Assembly: GCF_900169145.1 (NCBI RefSeq)
Contig: NZ_FXZD01000011.1
Coordinates: 18,079-82,078 of the forward strand
Source of the DNA: Brevibacterium antiquum CNRZ 918
Lineage (GTDB): Bacteria; Actinomycetota; Actinomycetes; Actinomycetales; Brevibacteriaceae
DNA: 64,000 nt
Direction of reading: 5' to 3'
Positions 46,653 through 56,735 of this stretch are shown here, one piece after another. The translations under genes were made by a program, and so were the position numbers. The notes under the pieces were generated by a model, which saw nothing but the letters and a program-made list of their open reading frames with translations, had not been told where the DNA came from and ran no database searches. Within the stretch, counting starts at the first letter, position 1, and each line of letters starts with the position of its first letter.

Positions 46653-48179
46653 CTATCCGGCAGCCACCTCGCCGCGCAGCTTGTGTTTGAGCAGCTTTCC
46701 GGACGGATTGCGGGGCAGCTCCTCCGTGATGATGACCTCGCGGGGCAGCTTGTACCTGGCGAGCTTGTCGGAGAGGTAGTCTCGCAGCTCGTCGACGTCG
46801 AAAGGCAGAGAGTCCGCGGTGGTGATGACGGCGACGACCTTCTCGCCCCATTCCGTGTCGGGTCTGGCCACGATCGCCACATCGGCGACCCTCTCATGAG
46901 CGATGATGGCCTCCTCCACCTCAAGCGAATAGACGTTCTCACCGCCGACGATGATGACGTCCTTGGTGCGGTCGACGATGTAGAGGTACCCATCCTCGTC
47001 GAGCCTGGCAATGTCGCCGCTCTTGTACCAATCGCCCTCGAAGGCTGCCCTGGTCGCCTCGGGGTTGTTGAGGTATTCACGCATGCGAGTGTCGCCGGAG
47101 AACCAGATCTCTCCGGTCTCTCCCGGACCGGCAGCTGTGCCGTCGGCCTTGACGACGCGCATCGCATTGCCGACCATCGCGGTCCGGCCCACGGATCCGG
47201 CCTTGCGCAGCTGATCCTCTGGCCTGAGCATGCAGCCGGTGGGCCCCATTTCGCTCATTCCGAACAGATTGAAGAACTGGTCCGTCCCATAGGCTTCGAT
47301 GAGCATGGCCGCGGTCGACCGGTCGATCGGAGCCCCACCGTAGTTCCAGCGCCTGATGGTGGAGAAGTCGTAGTCGGAGAATTCGGTGCCGAGCTTCTTG
47401 GCGGTCATGATCGGAGCGACGTAGGCGACGGTCGGACCGAAGAAGGTCGTGATCTTCTCTTCGGCGATGATCGTCATCGACTCCACGGGGTGGTACTGGC
47501 GTTGGAGGACGATCGTGCCGCCGGTCAGCACGGTGGGCATGAGGCTGATGTTGAGTGGTGCAGAATGCCAGATCGGCATGCAGATGAGATAGCGGTCGTC
47601 ACTGGCATATCCCATATTCAGGCTGATGAGGGTCGCGACCTGGGAGATATTGCGATGGGAGTGCACACACCCCTTGGGCGAGCTCGTGGTTCCCGAGGTG
47701 TAGAGGATCTGAGCGACGTGTTCGTCGGTGAAGTGGCCTGGTTCGCTGAAGTCGTCCGCTTCCGCCTCTTCCAGCTGAGTGTCGAAGCTGCCCGGTGCAT
47801 CGGATTCGGTCTCCAGCCACGTGATGTCCGGAGCGCCCTTGCGTGCAGTCTCGGCCAGCTGGGAGCTGACGATCCCCAGCTTCGCGCCGGAATGCTCGAT
47901 CGTGTACCGGACCTCGGGCGCCTGCATCTTGTGATTGACAGGAACGACGGTGGCTCCCAGATACCAGGCGCCGAATGCGGCGAAGACGAACCCCGGGACG
48001 TTGAACGTCATGATTCCGACGACGTCTCCGGATGCGATCCCATTCTGCGCCAGCACACTGGCAGCTCTGAGTGCGCGGTCCCGAACCTCGGCGTAGGAGT
48101 ATCGGTCGTCCCCGTAGACCAAGGCCTCCTTGTCCGGATTGCGTTGAACAGTCGAATCCAGCATAGTGCCGAGCTTCAT
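46653..48179 (-). CDS. AMP-dependent acyl-CoA synthetase
   Basis: This adenylate-forming ligase has 508 residues. The P-loop YTSGTTSSPKG is at 160-170, followed by FGMSEMGPTG, WYKSGDIARLDEDGYLYIVDRTKD and the catalytic Lys in NPSGKLLKH near 496. It would activate a fatty or related carboxylic acid to its CoA thioester. AAGGAG precedes the ATG. It is divergent from a TetR regulator and the AidB-like gene, pointing to control of a lipid or acyl-CoA process by that regulator. Confidence 0.85.
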   Translation of the reverse strand: MKLGTMLDSTVQRNPDKEALVYGDDRYSYAEVRDRALRAASVLAQNGIASGDVVGIMTFNVPGFVFAAFGAWYLGATVVPVNHKMQAPEVRYTIEHSGAKLGIVSSQLAETARKGAPDITWLETESDAPGSFDTQLEEAEADDFSEPGHFTDEHVAQILYTSGTTSSPKGCVHSHRNISQVATLISLNMGYASDDRYLICMPIWHSAPLNISLMPTVLTGGTIVLQRQYHPVESMTIIAEEKITTFFGPTVAYVAPIMTAKKLGTEFSDYDFSTIRRWNYGGAPIDRSTAAMLIEAYGTDQFFNLFGMSEMGPTGCMLRPEDQLRKAGSVGRTAMVGNAMRVVKADGTAAGPGETGEIWFSGDTRMREYLNNPEATRAAFEGDWYKSGDIARLDEDGYLYIVDRTKDVIIVGGENVYSLEVEEAIIAHERVADVAIVARPDTEWGEKVVAVITTADSLPFDVDELRDYLSDKLARYKLPREVIITEELPRNPSGKLLKHKLRGEVAAG

Positions 48180-48206
48180 TGCTTCTCCTTGTGACGGATG
48201 TCATAA

Positions 48207-48220
48207 TCAATAACAATTGA
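48207..48220. promoter_or_regulatory. candidate TetR operator in the divergent region
   Basis: TCAAT (48207-48211) and ATTGA (48216-48220) form an inverted repeat in the AT-rich 73-nt space between the acyl-CoA ligase and the TetR gene. The position suits a shared operator. The short arms keep confidence low. Confidence 0.35.
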
Positions 48221-48252
48221 ACCATGATTCACTTCTTTGGGAAAGAGCAGAC

Positions 48253-48876
48253 GTGGCTTACCGGGAAACATCCAGGACCCGTGCCAAGGCGCAGCACCGG
48301 CGCGCCCGGATCGAAGAGGCAACCCGCCATGTCATCGCCCGGGGTGGATTCGCCTCGGCGAGCGTTGCAGCTGTCGCTCGCGAAGCCGAGTGCAGCACCG
48401 GGCTCATCTACACCTACTACTCCAACCGTGACGAACTGCTTGGGACCGTATTCGCTCATGCCTCACGACATGAGCTTGCCGTCGTGACGACGGCTATCGA
48501 GTCGTCGACGAGCGCGATCGAGATCGTGGACGCACTCCTGGATGTCTTCATCCGACGCGCCGTCGCCGGGCGCACTCTCGCCCATGCACTCCTGTTCGAA
48601 GAGGTCCCGGACACCGTGCAGATCGAACGCCGAGCATTCCGGCGCGGATACGTCGCCGCGATCGCGGCGGGGCTCACTGGGCGGTATGCCGTAGACATCC
48701 CGGCCGAGGTGGTGGCACGGTCGCTGGTCGGATCCATCGTGGAGAATCTCGTCGATGTTCTCGATCCCGCCAGAGAGCGACCGAGTGCCCCGCAGGTCGA
48801 AGCCCTCACCGCCGCACTGTCCACATTCGCGCGTACTGCAATAGGGGAACCGCGCACAGCAAGAGGAGAACAATGA
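48253..48876 (+). CDS. TetR family transcriptional regulator
   Basis: This 207-residue regulator has the N-terminal HTH RARIEEATRHVIARGGFASASVAAVAREAECSTGLIYTYYSNRDELL (about 17-60) and a divergent ligand domain. The GTG start at 48253 is preceded by GGGAAAGAG. The stop overlaps the AidB start (ATGA). It likely represses itself, aidB and the divergent ligase, with an acyl-CoA ligand being the common case for this layout (inference). Confidence 0.85.
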   Translation: MAYRETSRTRAKAQHRRARIEEATRHVIARGGFASASVAAVAREAECSTGLIYTYYSNRDELLGTVFAHASRHELAVVTTAIESSTSAIEIVDALLDVFIRRAVAGRTLAHALLFEEVPDTVQIERRAFRRGYVAAIAAGLTGRYAVDIPAEVVARSLVGSIVENLVDVLDPARERPSAPQVEALTAALSTFARTAIGEPRTARGEQ

Positions 48877-50549
48877 GCACCGAAACATCGACTCAACCGG
48901 CACCATTCGCCACGCACACGGTGATCAACCAGGCACCGCCTCGGCGGGATATCAACGAATTCACCCTCAACACCGCACTCCTCGACGCCGTGGACAGGTA
49001 CGCGCCCCAAGCGTCGAGATCCGAGCTCAGTCGAATCGGGGACCTGGTCGGCAGTGCGGACTTCATCAACGACGCCCGTCTGGCCAATGAGCACGGGCCG
49101 AAGCTTGCGACTCACGACGAGTGGGGCAACCGAGTCGACTCGATCGAGTTCCATCCCGCCTACCACCGGATCATCGGCGAAGCACTGCGCAGCGGCGCCC
49201 ACTCACATGCCTGGACCAATCCGGGCCCGGGCGCGAACCCGGAACGCGCCGCCAGGTTCATGCTCTTCTCCCAGATCGAACCCGGCCACGCCTGCCCGGT
49301 GTCGATGACGCATGCCGTCGTGCCGTCCCTGCGTGCCGATGTGAAGCTCGCCGGTTTCTGGATCCCGAAAGCCACCGCAACCGACTACGATCCGCGCCGG
49401 ATCGACCCGGCGAAGAAGACCGCTGTCACCTTCGGCATGGCGATGACCGAGAAGCAGGGCGGCTCCGACGTGCGGGCGAACACCACCCGCGCGATCCCGT
49501 CCGGCGACCACTACCTCATCACCGGTCACAAGTGGTTCTGTTCGGCACCTCAGTCTGATGCGTTCCTCGTTCTCGCACAGCTCGACGAGGGGGTGAGCTG
49601 TTTCGTCGTTCCACGCATCCTGCCTGGTGGTCGACTCAACAGTGTGCGGATTCAGCGACTTAAGGACAAGCTTGGCAACAAGTCCAACGCTTCGTCCGAG
49701 GTCGAATTCGACTCGACCGTCGGCTGGCTGCTGGGAGGACCGGGCAAGGGAGTGCGGACGATCATCGAGATGGTGTCGCAGACCCGCCTCGACTGCATCC
49801 TCGGGTCCACCGCAGGAATGCGTCAGTCGGTGGCGGAAGCCGCGTGGCATGCGCGTGGCCGGGCGGCGTTCGGGTCCACACTCATCGACCAGCCGCTCAT
49901 GCGCGCGGTCATCGCCGATCTGCAGCTCGAATCCGAGGCCGCGACCTTCACCGCTATGCATCTGGCTGCCGCTCATGACGACGAGGGTGCCGATGCCGCG
50001 GACTTTCGGCGTCTGGCCACGGCTGTGGGCAAATACTGGATCTGCAAGCGCGGACCCGGACATGCCTACGAGGCGCTCGAATGCCTGGGCGGCAACGGTT
50101 ACACGGAGGCCTTCCCACTGGCTCGCCGGTACCGCGAACAGCCTGTCATGGCGGTCTGGGAAGGGTCGGGAAACGTCATCGTCCTCGACGTGCTTCGTGC
50201 CCTCGGGCGTGAACCTGCCACGGCGAAGGCGTTCCTCGGCTTCCTCGAGACCGGGCTGGGCCGGCACCCGGACTTCGATGCTGCCTTCGAATCGCTGGCA
50301 GGGTCGCTGCAGACTGCGGCCAGAGACCTGGCCGGCGGCGAACCGGATGCACTTGCCGGTCTGTCGGCCAAGGGGCGGGGACTGGTGGAGAGGATGGCGC
50401 TGCTCATGCAGGCGGCGATCCTATTGGAGTCCGCCCCTGCGGAGGTGGCCGCAAGTTTTGTGCAGGCACGGCTGGGTCCCGACCGCGGCTGGGAATACGG
50501 CGCGCTGCCCGAGGGCGTCGACATCGATTTCCTCGTCGATCGAGCCTGA
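48873..50549 (+). CDS. AidB-like acyl-CoA dehydrogenase
   Basis: The 558 residues show the AidB pattern: TVINQAPPRRDINEFTLNTALLDAV at the N-terminus, GHACPVSMTHAVVPSL, AMTEKQGGSDVRANTTRA (FAD site), FCSAPQSDAFLVLAQ and ECLGGNGYTEAFPLARRYREQPVMAVWEGSGNV. E. coli AidB is a flavoprotein linked to alkylation stress that binds DNA. Many actinobacterial relatives have no proven substrate. Pairing with a TetR gene and an acyl-CoA ligase leaves a lipid role possible. AGAGGAGA precedes the ATG. Confidence 0.85.
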   Translation: MSTETSTQPAPFATHTVINQAPPRRDINEFTLNTALLDAVDRYAPQASRSELSRIGDLVGSADFINDARLANEHGPKLATHDEWGNRVDSIEFHPAYHRIIGEALRSGAHSHAWTNPGPGANPERAARFMLFSQIEPGHACPVSMTHAVVPSLRADVKLAGFWIPKATATDYDPRRIDPAKKTAVTFGMAMTEKQGGSDVRANTTRAIPSGDHYLITGHKWFCSAPQSDAFLVLAQLDEGVSCFVVPRILPGGRLNSVRIQRLKDKLGNKSNASSEVEFDSTVGWLLGGPGKGVRTIIEMVSQTRLDCILGSTAGMRQSVAEAAWHARGRAAFGSTLIDQPLMRAVIADLQLESEAATFTAMHLAAAHDDEGADAADFRRLATAVGKYWICKRGPGHAYEALECLGGNGYTEAFPLARRYREQPVMAVWEGSGNVIVLDVLRALGREPATAKAFLGFLETGLGRHPDFDAAFESLAGSLQTAARDLAGGEPDALAGLSAKGRGLVERMALLMQAAILLESAPAEVAASFVQARLGPDRGWEYGALPEGVDIDFLVDRA

Positions 50550-50647
50550 GTTTCCCAGCGCTGCGTTCTGATATATGTGCCTAATGACACGTCCGATCAA
50601 AGCAGTTTTCTGCCTCGGGCAGGGAACCTTCGCACCATAATGGCTGT

Positions 50648-51172
50648 ATGCGCTCCAGACTGATCTCACCCCTTGCCATCATCGGTCTTCTCTGCCTAGG
50701 TGGCTGATCTTCCCCGACCGACGAGGCGCAGTCTGACACCTCCGAAGCCTCGGAATCGGCAGCGCAGACCTCGGCTCCGACAGACGACGCTGCCGGCGAA
50801 TCCTCCGCACCGGAGGACGGCGGCAGTCAGGCTCCGGCGAGCACGGACGCGGCGGACACGACCGCAGAGGGCAAACAGAAGCTGACGGTCACAGTCGATT
50901 CGAAGAAGACCACGATCTCACCGACCGACGTGTACTGCTCTGGAGAGCCGGGAAACATCCACCACATCATCGGCAAGACGAACAACCAGCCGCCCCTGGT
51001 CAAGGCCGAGAAATCGGACTTCGCGATGGTCAAGACCGGGCACGGGAAACCCTTCAAGGCGAATCAGCCCAAGGGTGTCAGCTACACGGACGACGGTGTG
51101 TCCTTCGACGAGACTGCGTTGGGCTCCGCGGTGCTCAACGGAACGATGACCTGCACCCAGTGGGAAGACTGA
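50648..51172 (+). pseudogene. LpqH-like lipoprotein gene with a stop codon at the lipobox cysteine
   Basis: The frame starts MRSRLISPLAIIGLLCLGG and then has TGA (50705-50707) exactly where the acylated Cys of LGG-C should be. It then continues SSPTDEAQSDTSEASESAA, a Ser/Glu/Asp linker, and a mature domain (KLTVTVDSKKTTISPTDVYCSG, then GTMTCTQWED) resembling mycobacterial LpqH antigens. The frame is intact to 51172 (~174 codons). One base (TGC or TGT to TGA) explains the break. CATAAT lies 6 nt before the ATG, a leaderless-type promoter. Readthrough or a sequence error are alternatives. Confidence 0.8.
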
Positions 51173-51210
51173 ACCGGCTCCGGCCGCTGTGAACCCGCTA
51201 GACTGAACTG

Positions 51211-52191
51211 ATGCCACGCAGTCCGCTGCCTCCGCGCGAGGGAATCTCCGCGAGTTCGCTGCGTGCCCCGGGCGGGCAGGAGACGCATCGCAAAGCCAAC
51301 CTGGCCGTCCCCGATTCGATCGGACGGTGGCTGAGCGGAGAGTTCCCCACGGCCGCCGAGGCTGAGCTGCGCAGCCTCCTGACCGTCGGTGACATGCGAG
51401 ACGTGGAGGGAACCCCGGTCGCATGGGACGATTCTGTCATTCCCGGTGGCTTCTATTTCTTCCACCGTCCGGTCCCGGCGGAGGCGCGAATTCCCTTCGA
51501 GATCGGCATCGTGTTCGAAGACGATGAGCTGCTCATCGTCGACAAGCCGCACTTCCTCGCCAGTACTCCCAACGGCCGCTTCGTGCGTGAGTGCGTCGTG
51601 ACTCGGGCACGCATCGACTTCGATCAGCCCGATCTCGTCGCGATCCATCGTCTCGATCGGATCACCGCCGGACTGCTGATCCTGTCGAAGCGGCCCGAAA
51701 CTCGCGGTCGGTACCAGCGGCTGTTTCAGGAGCGCAAGGTCGCCAAAACCTACCGGGCCCTGGCACCCTTGGCGTCTGCGGACATAGAGCTGCCTCTCAT
51801 CAGGCAGTCGAGGCTGATCAAGCCGCGCGGTGGCAGACAGGTTCTCGAAGTCGCAGGGGAGCCGAATGCGATCAGCCGGATCCGTCTCCTCCGCGAACTC
51901 GCCCCGGCTTCGGCGAGACAGTCCGATGGCCACGGGCGAGAACCGGTGCCAACAGTCGGAGAGTACGAACTCGAACCTATGACCGGCAAGACCCACCAAT
52001 TGCGGGTGCACATGAACGCGCTGGGGGTGCCGATCCTCGGCGATCCGGTCTATCCCGTCGACCTCTCACCGGACCCCTACGACTTCAGCTCGCCGCTGCA
52101 GCTGCTGGCGGCATCGATCGGCTTCGACGATCCGCTGACGGGACTCGAACGTCGCTTCGAGTCGGCACTGTCCCTGGGGGAGACGTATTAG
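51211..52191 (+). CDS. RluA-family pseudouridine synthase
   Basis: The 326-residue enzyme has HRLDRITAGLLILSKR (catalytic Asp in HRLD), GRYQRLFQERKVAKTYRAL and TGKTHQLRVHMNALGVPILGDPVYP. It isomerises uridines in rRNA or tRNA; the exact site is not predictable. The N-terminal ~80 residues replace the S4 domain of RluC/D. TAGACT lies exactly 6 nt before ATG 51211 with no Shine-Dalgarno, so the mRNA is probably leaderless. Confidence 0.9.
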   Translation: MPRSPLPPREGISASSLRAPGGQETHRKANLAVPDSIGRWLSGEFPTAAEAELRSLLTVGDMRDVEGTPVAWDDSVIPGGFYFFHRPVPAEARIPFEIGIVFEDDELLIVDKPHFLASTPNGRFVRECVVTRARIDFDQPDLVAIHRLDRITAGLLILSKRPETRGRYQRLFQERKVAKTYRALAPLASADIELPLIRQSRLIKPRGGRQVLEVAGEPNAISRIRLLRELAPASARQSDGHGREPVPTVGEYELEPMTGKTHQLRVHMNALGVPILGDPVYPVDLSPDPYDFSSPLQLLAASIGFDDPLTGLERRFESALSLGETY

Positions 52192-52280
52192 AGCGGCAGC
52201 GCCCCTCGGCGCATCAGAAACGCGCCATGGCCGCACGACAACAGTGCCCACGATTCGCGAGGACACGGTAGCCTGGTGAT

Positions 52281-52943
52281 ATGAGCCCACACGCACCCGG
52301 ATGTACCTCAGAGGCGATCGTCGCCCTGGTCCGGTCCCGAATCACGACCGGTGAATACCCTGCCGGCTCCCCGGTCCGGGACGGTGCGCTGGCGAAGGAA
52401 TTCAACGTCTCGCGCAACACTGCACGTGAATCCCTGAGCCTGCTCCGTCACGCCGGTCTGCTGACCCAGGAGACGAATCGCGGCTTCTTTGTCCGCACCT
52501 TCGACCTCGACGAGCTCAAGGACCTCTACCAAGCGCGACGCGTCTTCGAGATCCGCGCCGTCCAGGAATCACAGGATGCCTCCGAGGAGGCAATGGATCG
52601 TGTCGAAGCATCCGTTGTTCGCGCCGAGACCGCGCCGAGCAATGAGAGCTGGACCGATGCGCAGGAACATTCCGCGTCCTTCCACCGGGCCATCGTTGGT
52701 CTGCTCGGTTCGCCGCTGCTCGACGAGTTCTACGTCAACCTCATGGCCCGCCTCTCAACGACATTCGCCCGTTCGAAAGAGCCCGGCAACTATCACTCTC
52801 ATTGGGCGAATCCGCACCGCGACATCCTCGAGAAGATGCGCTCGGGAGACCGGCACGGGGCCGAAGGCCTTCTGCGCATCCATCTCGATGACTCGGAAGC
52901 CTCGACACTCGACCTGGCGCGCTCGGTCGGCGAAGGCCGCTGA
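52281..52943 (+). CDS. GntR (FadR/FCD type) transcriptional regulator
   Basis: This 220-residue regulator has an N-terminal winged helix (SRITTGEYPAGSPVRDGALAKEFNVSRNTARESLSLLRHAGLLTQETNRGFFV) and an all-helical FCD effector domain. The metal-site residues include the D/H set around HSASFHRAIVG and YHSHWANPHRDIL. The ligand is unknown; FCD members usually sense carboxylic acids. TAGCCT lies 6 nt before the ATG, again a leaderless arrangement. No obvious target operon is adjacent (guaB follows). Confidence 0.85.
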   Translation: MSPHAPGCTSEAIVALVRSRITTGEYPAGSPVRDGALAKEFNVSRNTARESLSLLRHAGLLTQETNRGFFVRTFDLDELKDLYQARRVFEIRAVQESQDASEEAMDRVEASVVRAETAPSNESWTDAQEHSASFHRAIVGLLGSPLLDEFYVNLMARLSTTFARSKEPGNYHSHWANPHRDILEKMRSGDRHGAEGLLRIHLDDSEASTLDLARSVGEGR

Positions 52944-53049
52944 CTACGGCGATGACACCTTCGCTGGAAGGCCGCGACCGCCTCGGCGAGCATTCCTGAC
53001 TGCTGATGTCGGCAGTCTCACAGTGCTCGGTATTTGAAATGCTGGATAA

Positions 53050-54636
<1,587 letters not shown>

Positions 54637-54701
54637 GGGTCGTCAAGGGATCGTTCTCCAGCGGTTCGTCGTGAGCGTGCTCTCACGGTCTCACGATTGC
54701 C

Positions 54702-54744
54702 AACGGCCGTAGCTCCTGCCTCCTGGGCAGGGACTACGGCCGTT
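54702..54744 (+). terminator. guaB terminator
   Basis: A 19-nt stem (54702-54720 with 54726-54744, two mismatches) has a 5-nt loop and is followed by TTCTCTGTCT. It is a classical intrinsic terminator. Confidence 0.8.
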
Positions 54745-54936
54745 TTCTCTGTCTCAGGATGTCAGACGAATCGCCTGGCTGTGACGAATGCCACGTGCGA
54801 ATCTGCGAGCCGTTTATGCCTGTCGTCAATTGTGGGCTTGGCCGCGCGAGGGTTGACGAGGACGCCCCGGGGTTCCGGTGAAGTTGCTCGTGCAGTCTAA
54901 GAACAGTGGCACCACTGACCTTGCTTCTTGCCTAAC

Positions 54937-54955
54937 TTAGGGTAGGTTTCCCTAA
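54937..54955 (+). promoter_or_regulatory. DtxR/IdeR iron box
   Basis: TTAGGGTAGGTTTCCCTAA matches the 19-bp DtxR/IdeR consensus (TTAGGTTAGGCTAACCTAA) at 15 of 19 positions. It lies ~50 nt before the siderophore operon, which should therefore be repressed by Fe(II)-DtxR. Confidence 0.88.
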
Positions 54956-55005
54956 TGTAGTCCGGCCTTACCGGACCGCGAACAGAAGGAGGCAACCATA
55001 CCGCT

Positions 55006-55233
55006 ATGACTTCACTGCTCCCTGAAACCGCAGCTCCACCGACCGACGCAGCCCCACTGCCCGACATTCCACTGCGCACCGAGGGCACACCCTGGCTCAA
55101 ACTCTCCCTGCTCAGCCCCGACGCCACGGTCGCAGACATCACCGCCGTACTCGACCTCGTCCGCGCCACCGGCATCGGAAACCTCGCCGGCCAGCACCTG
55201 GAGAGCACGACCCTCGAAGGAGGCGACGCATGA
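55006..55233 (+). pseudogene. internally deleted siderophore diamine decarboxylase (desA-like) remnant
   Basis: The 75-residue frame begins at a normal start (AAGGAGG upstream) and ends RTEGTPWLKLSLLSPDATVADITAVLDLVRATG. That is the usual C-terminal end of PLP-dependent lysine/diaminobutyrate decarboxylases (WLKLTLLNPTAT..DI..IL). The ~450-residue catalytic core is missing, yet the frame is kept and the stop overlaps the hydroxylase start (ATGA). It occupies the slot of desA in desABCD operons. An in-frame deletion is the simplest reading. A small unrelated leader protein is possible but fits less well. Confidence 0.65.
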
Positions 55234-56735
55234 GCACAGCTGACACACACATCCACGACATCGTCGGCGTCGGCATCGGACCCTTCGGCCTGGGACTGGC
55301 CGCCCTGTCCGACCCCCTGCCCGACGTCGACGCTGTCTTCGTCGACCAGCGCGAAGAATTCCGCTGGCACCCGGGCATGATGATCGAAGGCGCGACGGTC
55401 CAAGTTCCGTTCCTCGCCGACCTCGTGACCATGGCCGACCCCACCTCCCGCTTCTCCTTTCTGCAGTTCCTCAAGGACAGCGGCCGCCTCTACCCCTTCT
55501 ATATCCGCGAATCCTTCTACCCCCTGCGCGCTGAATTCGATGAGTACTGCCGATGGGTCGCCGCCCAGCTGGACACGCTGCGCTGGAACCGCACAGTAGC
55601 CTCGGTGACCAGGAATGATGACGTCTACACCGTGACCGCCGAGGTGGCCGATGGTTCGGGGCAGACGCTGAGGACCGAAACCGACCGCGCGCGCCACCTG
55701 GTCCTGGGTGTGGGTACCGAACCGGTCCTGCCCGAAGCCCTGCAGAACCTTGAGACCGCGCAGAACCTGGAGACCGTGCAGAACCTGGAGGTAGGGGAGG
55801 ACACCTCCGTTGCGGGCCCGGTCATCCACACCTCGAAATACCTCGACCACAGAGACGAACTGCTCGAGAGCGGATCGATCACGATCGTCGGCAGCGGGCA
55901 GTCCGCAGCCGAGATCTACCGTGATCTCATTGATGAGGCTGAAGCCCGCGACGTCCGACTCGACTGGGTGACGCGCTCACCGCGCTTCTTCCCGATGGAG
56001 TACACGAAGCTGACCTTGGAGATGACGTCCCCGGAGTATACGGATCACTTCCGGGCCCTGCCCGATGACCTGCGTGAACAGCTCGGCCGTGAACAGCGAA
56101 CCCTGTACAAGGGCATCAGCGCAGACCTCGTCGACGACATCCACGACACCCTCTACCGGCTCAGCCGAGGCGGCAGGAAGCTGCGCACCAATCTGCTCGC
56201 CGATTCGGAGCTCATCTCCGCGACGCCCGACGGGGGTACCGGCGACTATCGTCTGCGCTTCCGCCACACCGCGCTGGACAAATGCTTTGACCGACGCAGC
56301 GGATCGGTCGTCTCTGCCACAGGGTATCGTTCCCAGGTCCCGGACTTCCTCACCCCGCTGGGCGAGGAGGTCCGTCTGGATGCCAAGGACCGCCTCGACG
56401 TCAGCCGCCACTACACGGTCAATGACGCAGGCACCATCCACGTCCTCAACGGAGAAGAACACACCCACGGAGTCACCGCACCCGACCTTGGATTCGGGCC
56501 CTGGCGGGCATCGGTCGTGCTTTCACATGTGACCGGGCGCGTACCGTACCCGATCGAGAAGACCATCGCGTTCCAGACCTTCGGAGTTCCCGACGACGGG
56601 GCATTCGATGAACGGGCTGACCAGTCAGCAGCGGACCTCACACTGGAGAGTCACACCACCGAACCAAGCGATGACGACTGCGAGGCGCACTTCGCATTCG
56701 CCGATGCAGACGACAAGGAGATGACACACGTATGA
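55230..56735 (+). CDS. lysine/cadaverine N-monooxygenase (desB-like)
   Basis: This flavin N-hydroxylase of the IucD/PvdA family has 501 residues. The FAD motif GVGIGPFGLGLAAL is near the start, then FRWHPGMMIEGATVQVPFLADLVTMADPTS. An NADPH motif GSGQSAAEIYRDL and the C-terminal ATGYRSQVPDF segment follow. It would hydroxylate cadaverine or lysine for hydroxamate siderophore assembly. A QNLETAQNLETVQNLE triple repeat (~170-190) is an unusual local duplication. It overlaps both neighbours by 4 nt. Confidence 0.88.
   Translation: MSTADTHIHDIVGVGIGPFGLGLAALSDPLPDVDAVFVDQREEFRWHPGMMIEGATVQVPFLADLVTMADPTSRFSFLQFLKDSGRLYPFYIRESFYPLRAEFDEYCRWVAAQLDTLRWNRTVASVTRNDDVYTVTAEVADGSGQTLRTETDRARHLVLGVGTEPVLPEALQNLETAQNLETVQNLEVGEDTSVAGPVIHTSKYLDHRDELLESGSITIVGSGQSAAEIYRDLIDEAEARDVRLDWVTRSPRFFPMEYTKLTLEMTSPEYTDHFRALPDDLREQLGREQRTLYKGISADLVDDIHDTLYRLSRGGRKLRTNLLADSELISATPDGGTGDYRLRFRHTALDKCFDRRSGSVVSATGYRSQVPDFLTPLGEEVRLDAKDRLDVSRHYTVNDAGTIHVLNGEEHTHGVTAPDLGFGPWRASVVLSHVTGRVPYPIEKTIAFQTFGVPDDGAFDERADQSAADLTLESHTTEPSDDDCEAHFAFADADDKEMTHV

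Larger units (their letters stand above)
54637..55005. other. guaB-siderophore operon intergenic region
   Basis: This 369-nt gap contains the guaB terminator (54702-54744), about 190 nt where I see nothing, and the iron-controlled promoter region with a DtxR box ending 50 nt before the first start. Confidence 0.6.

Noticed and set aside
50705..50707. TGA as a selenocysteine codon
   Set aside because: No SECIS-like hairpin directly after it, and a lipobox needs a Cys that is lipid-modified. Mutation or sequence error is simpler.
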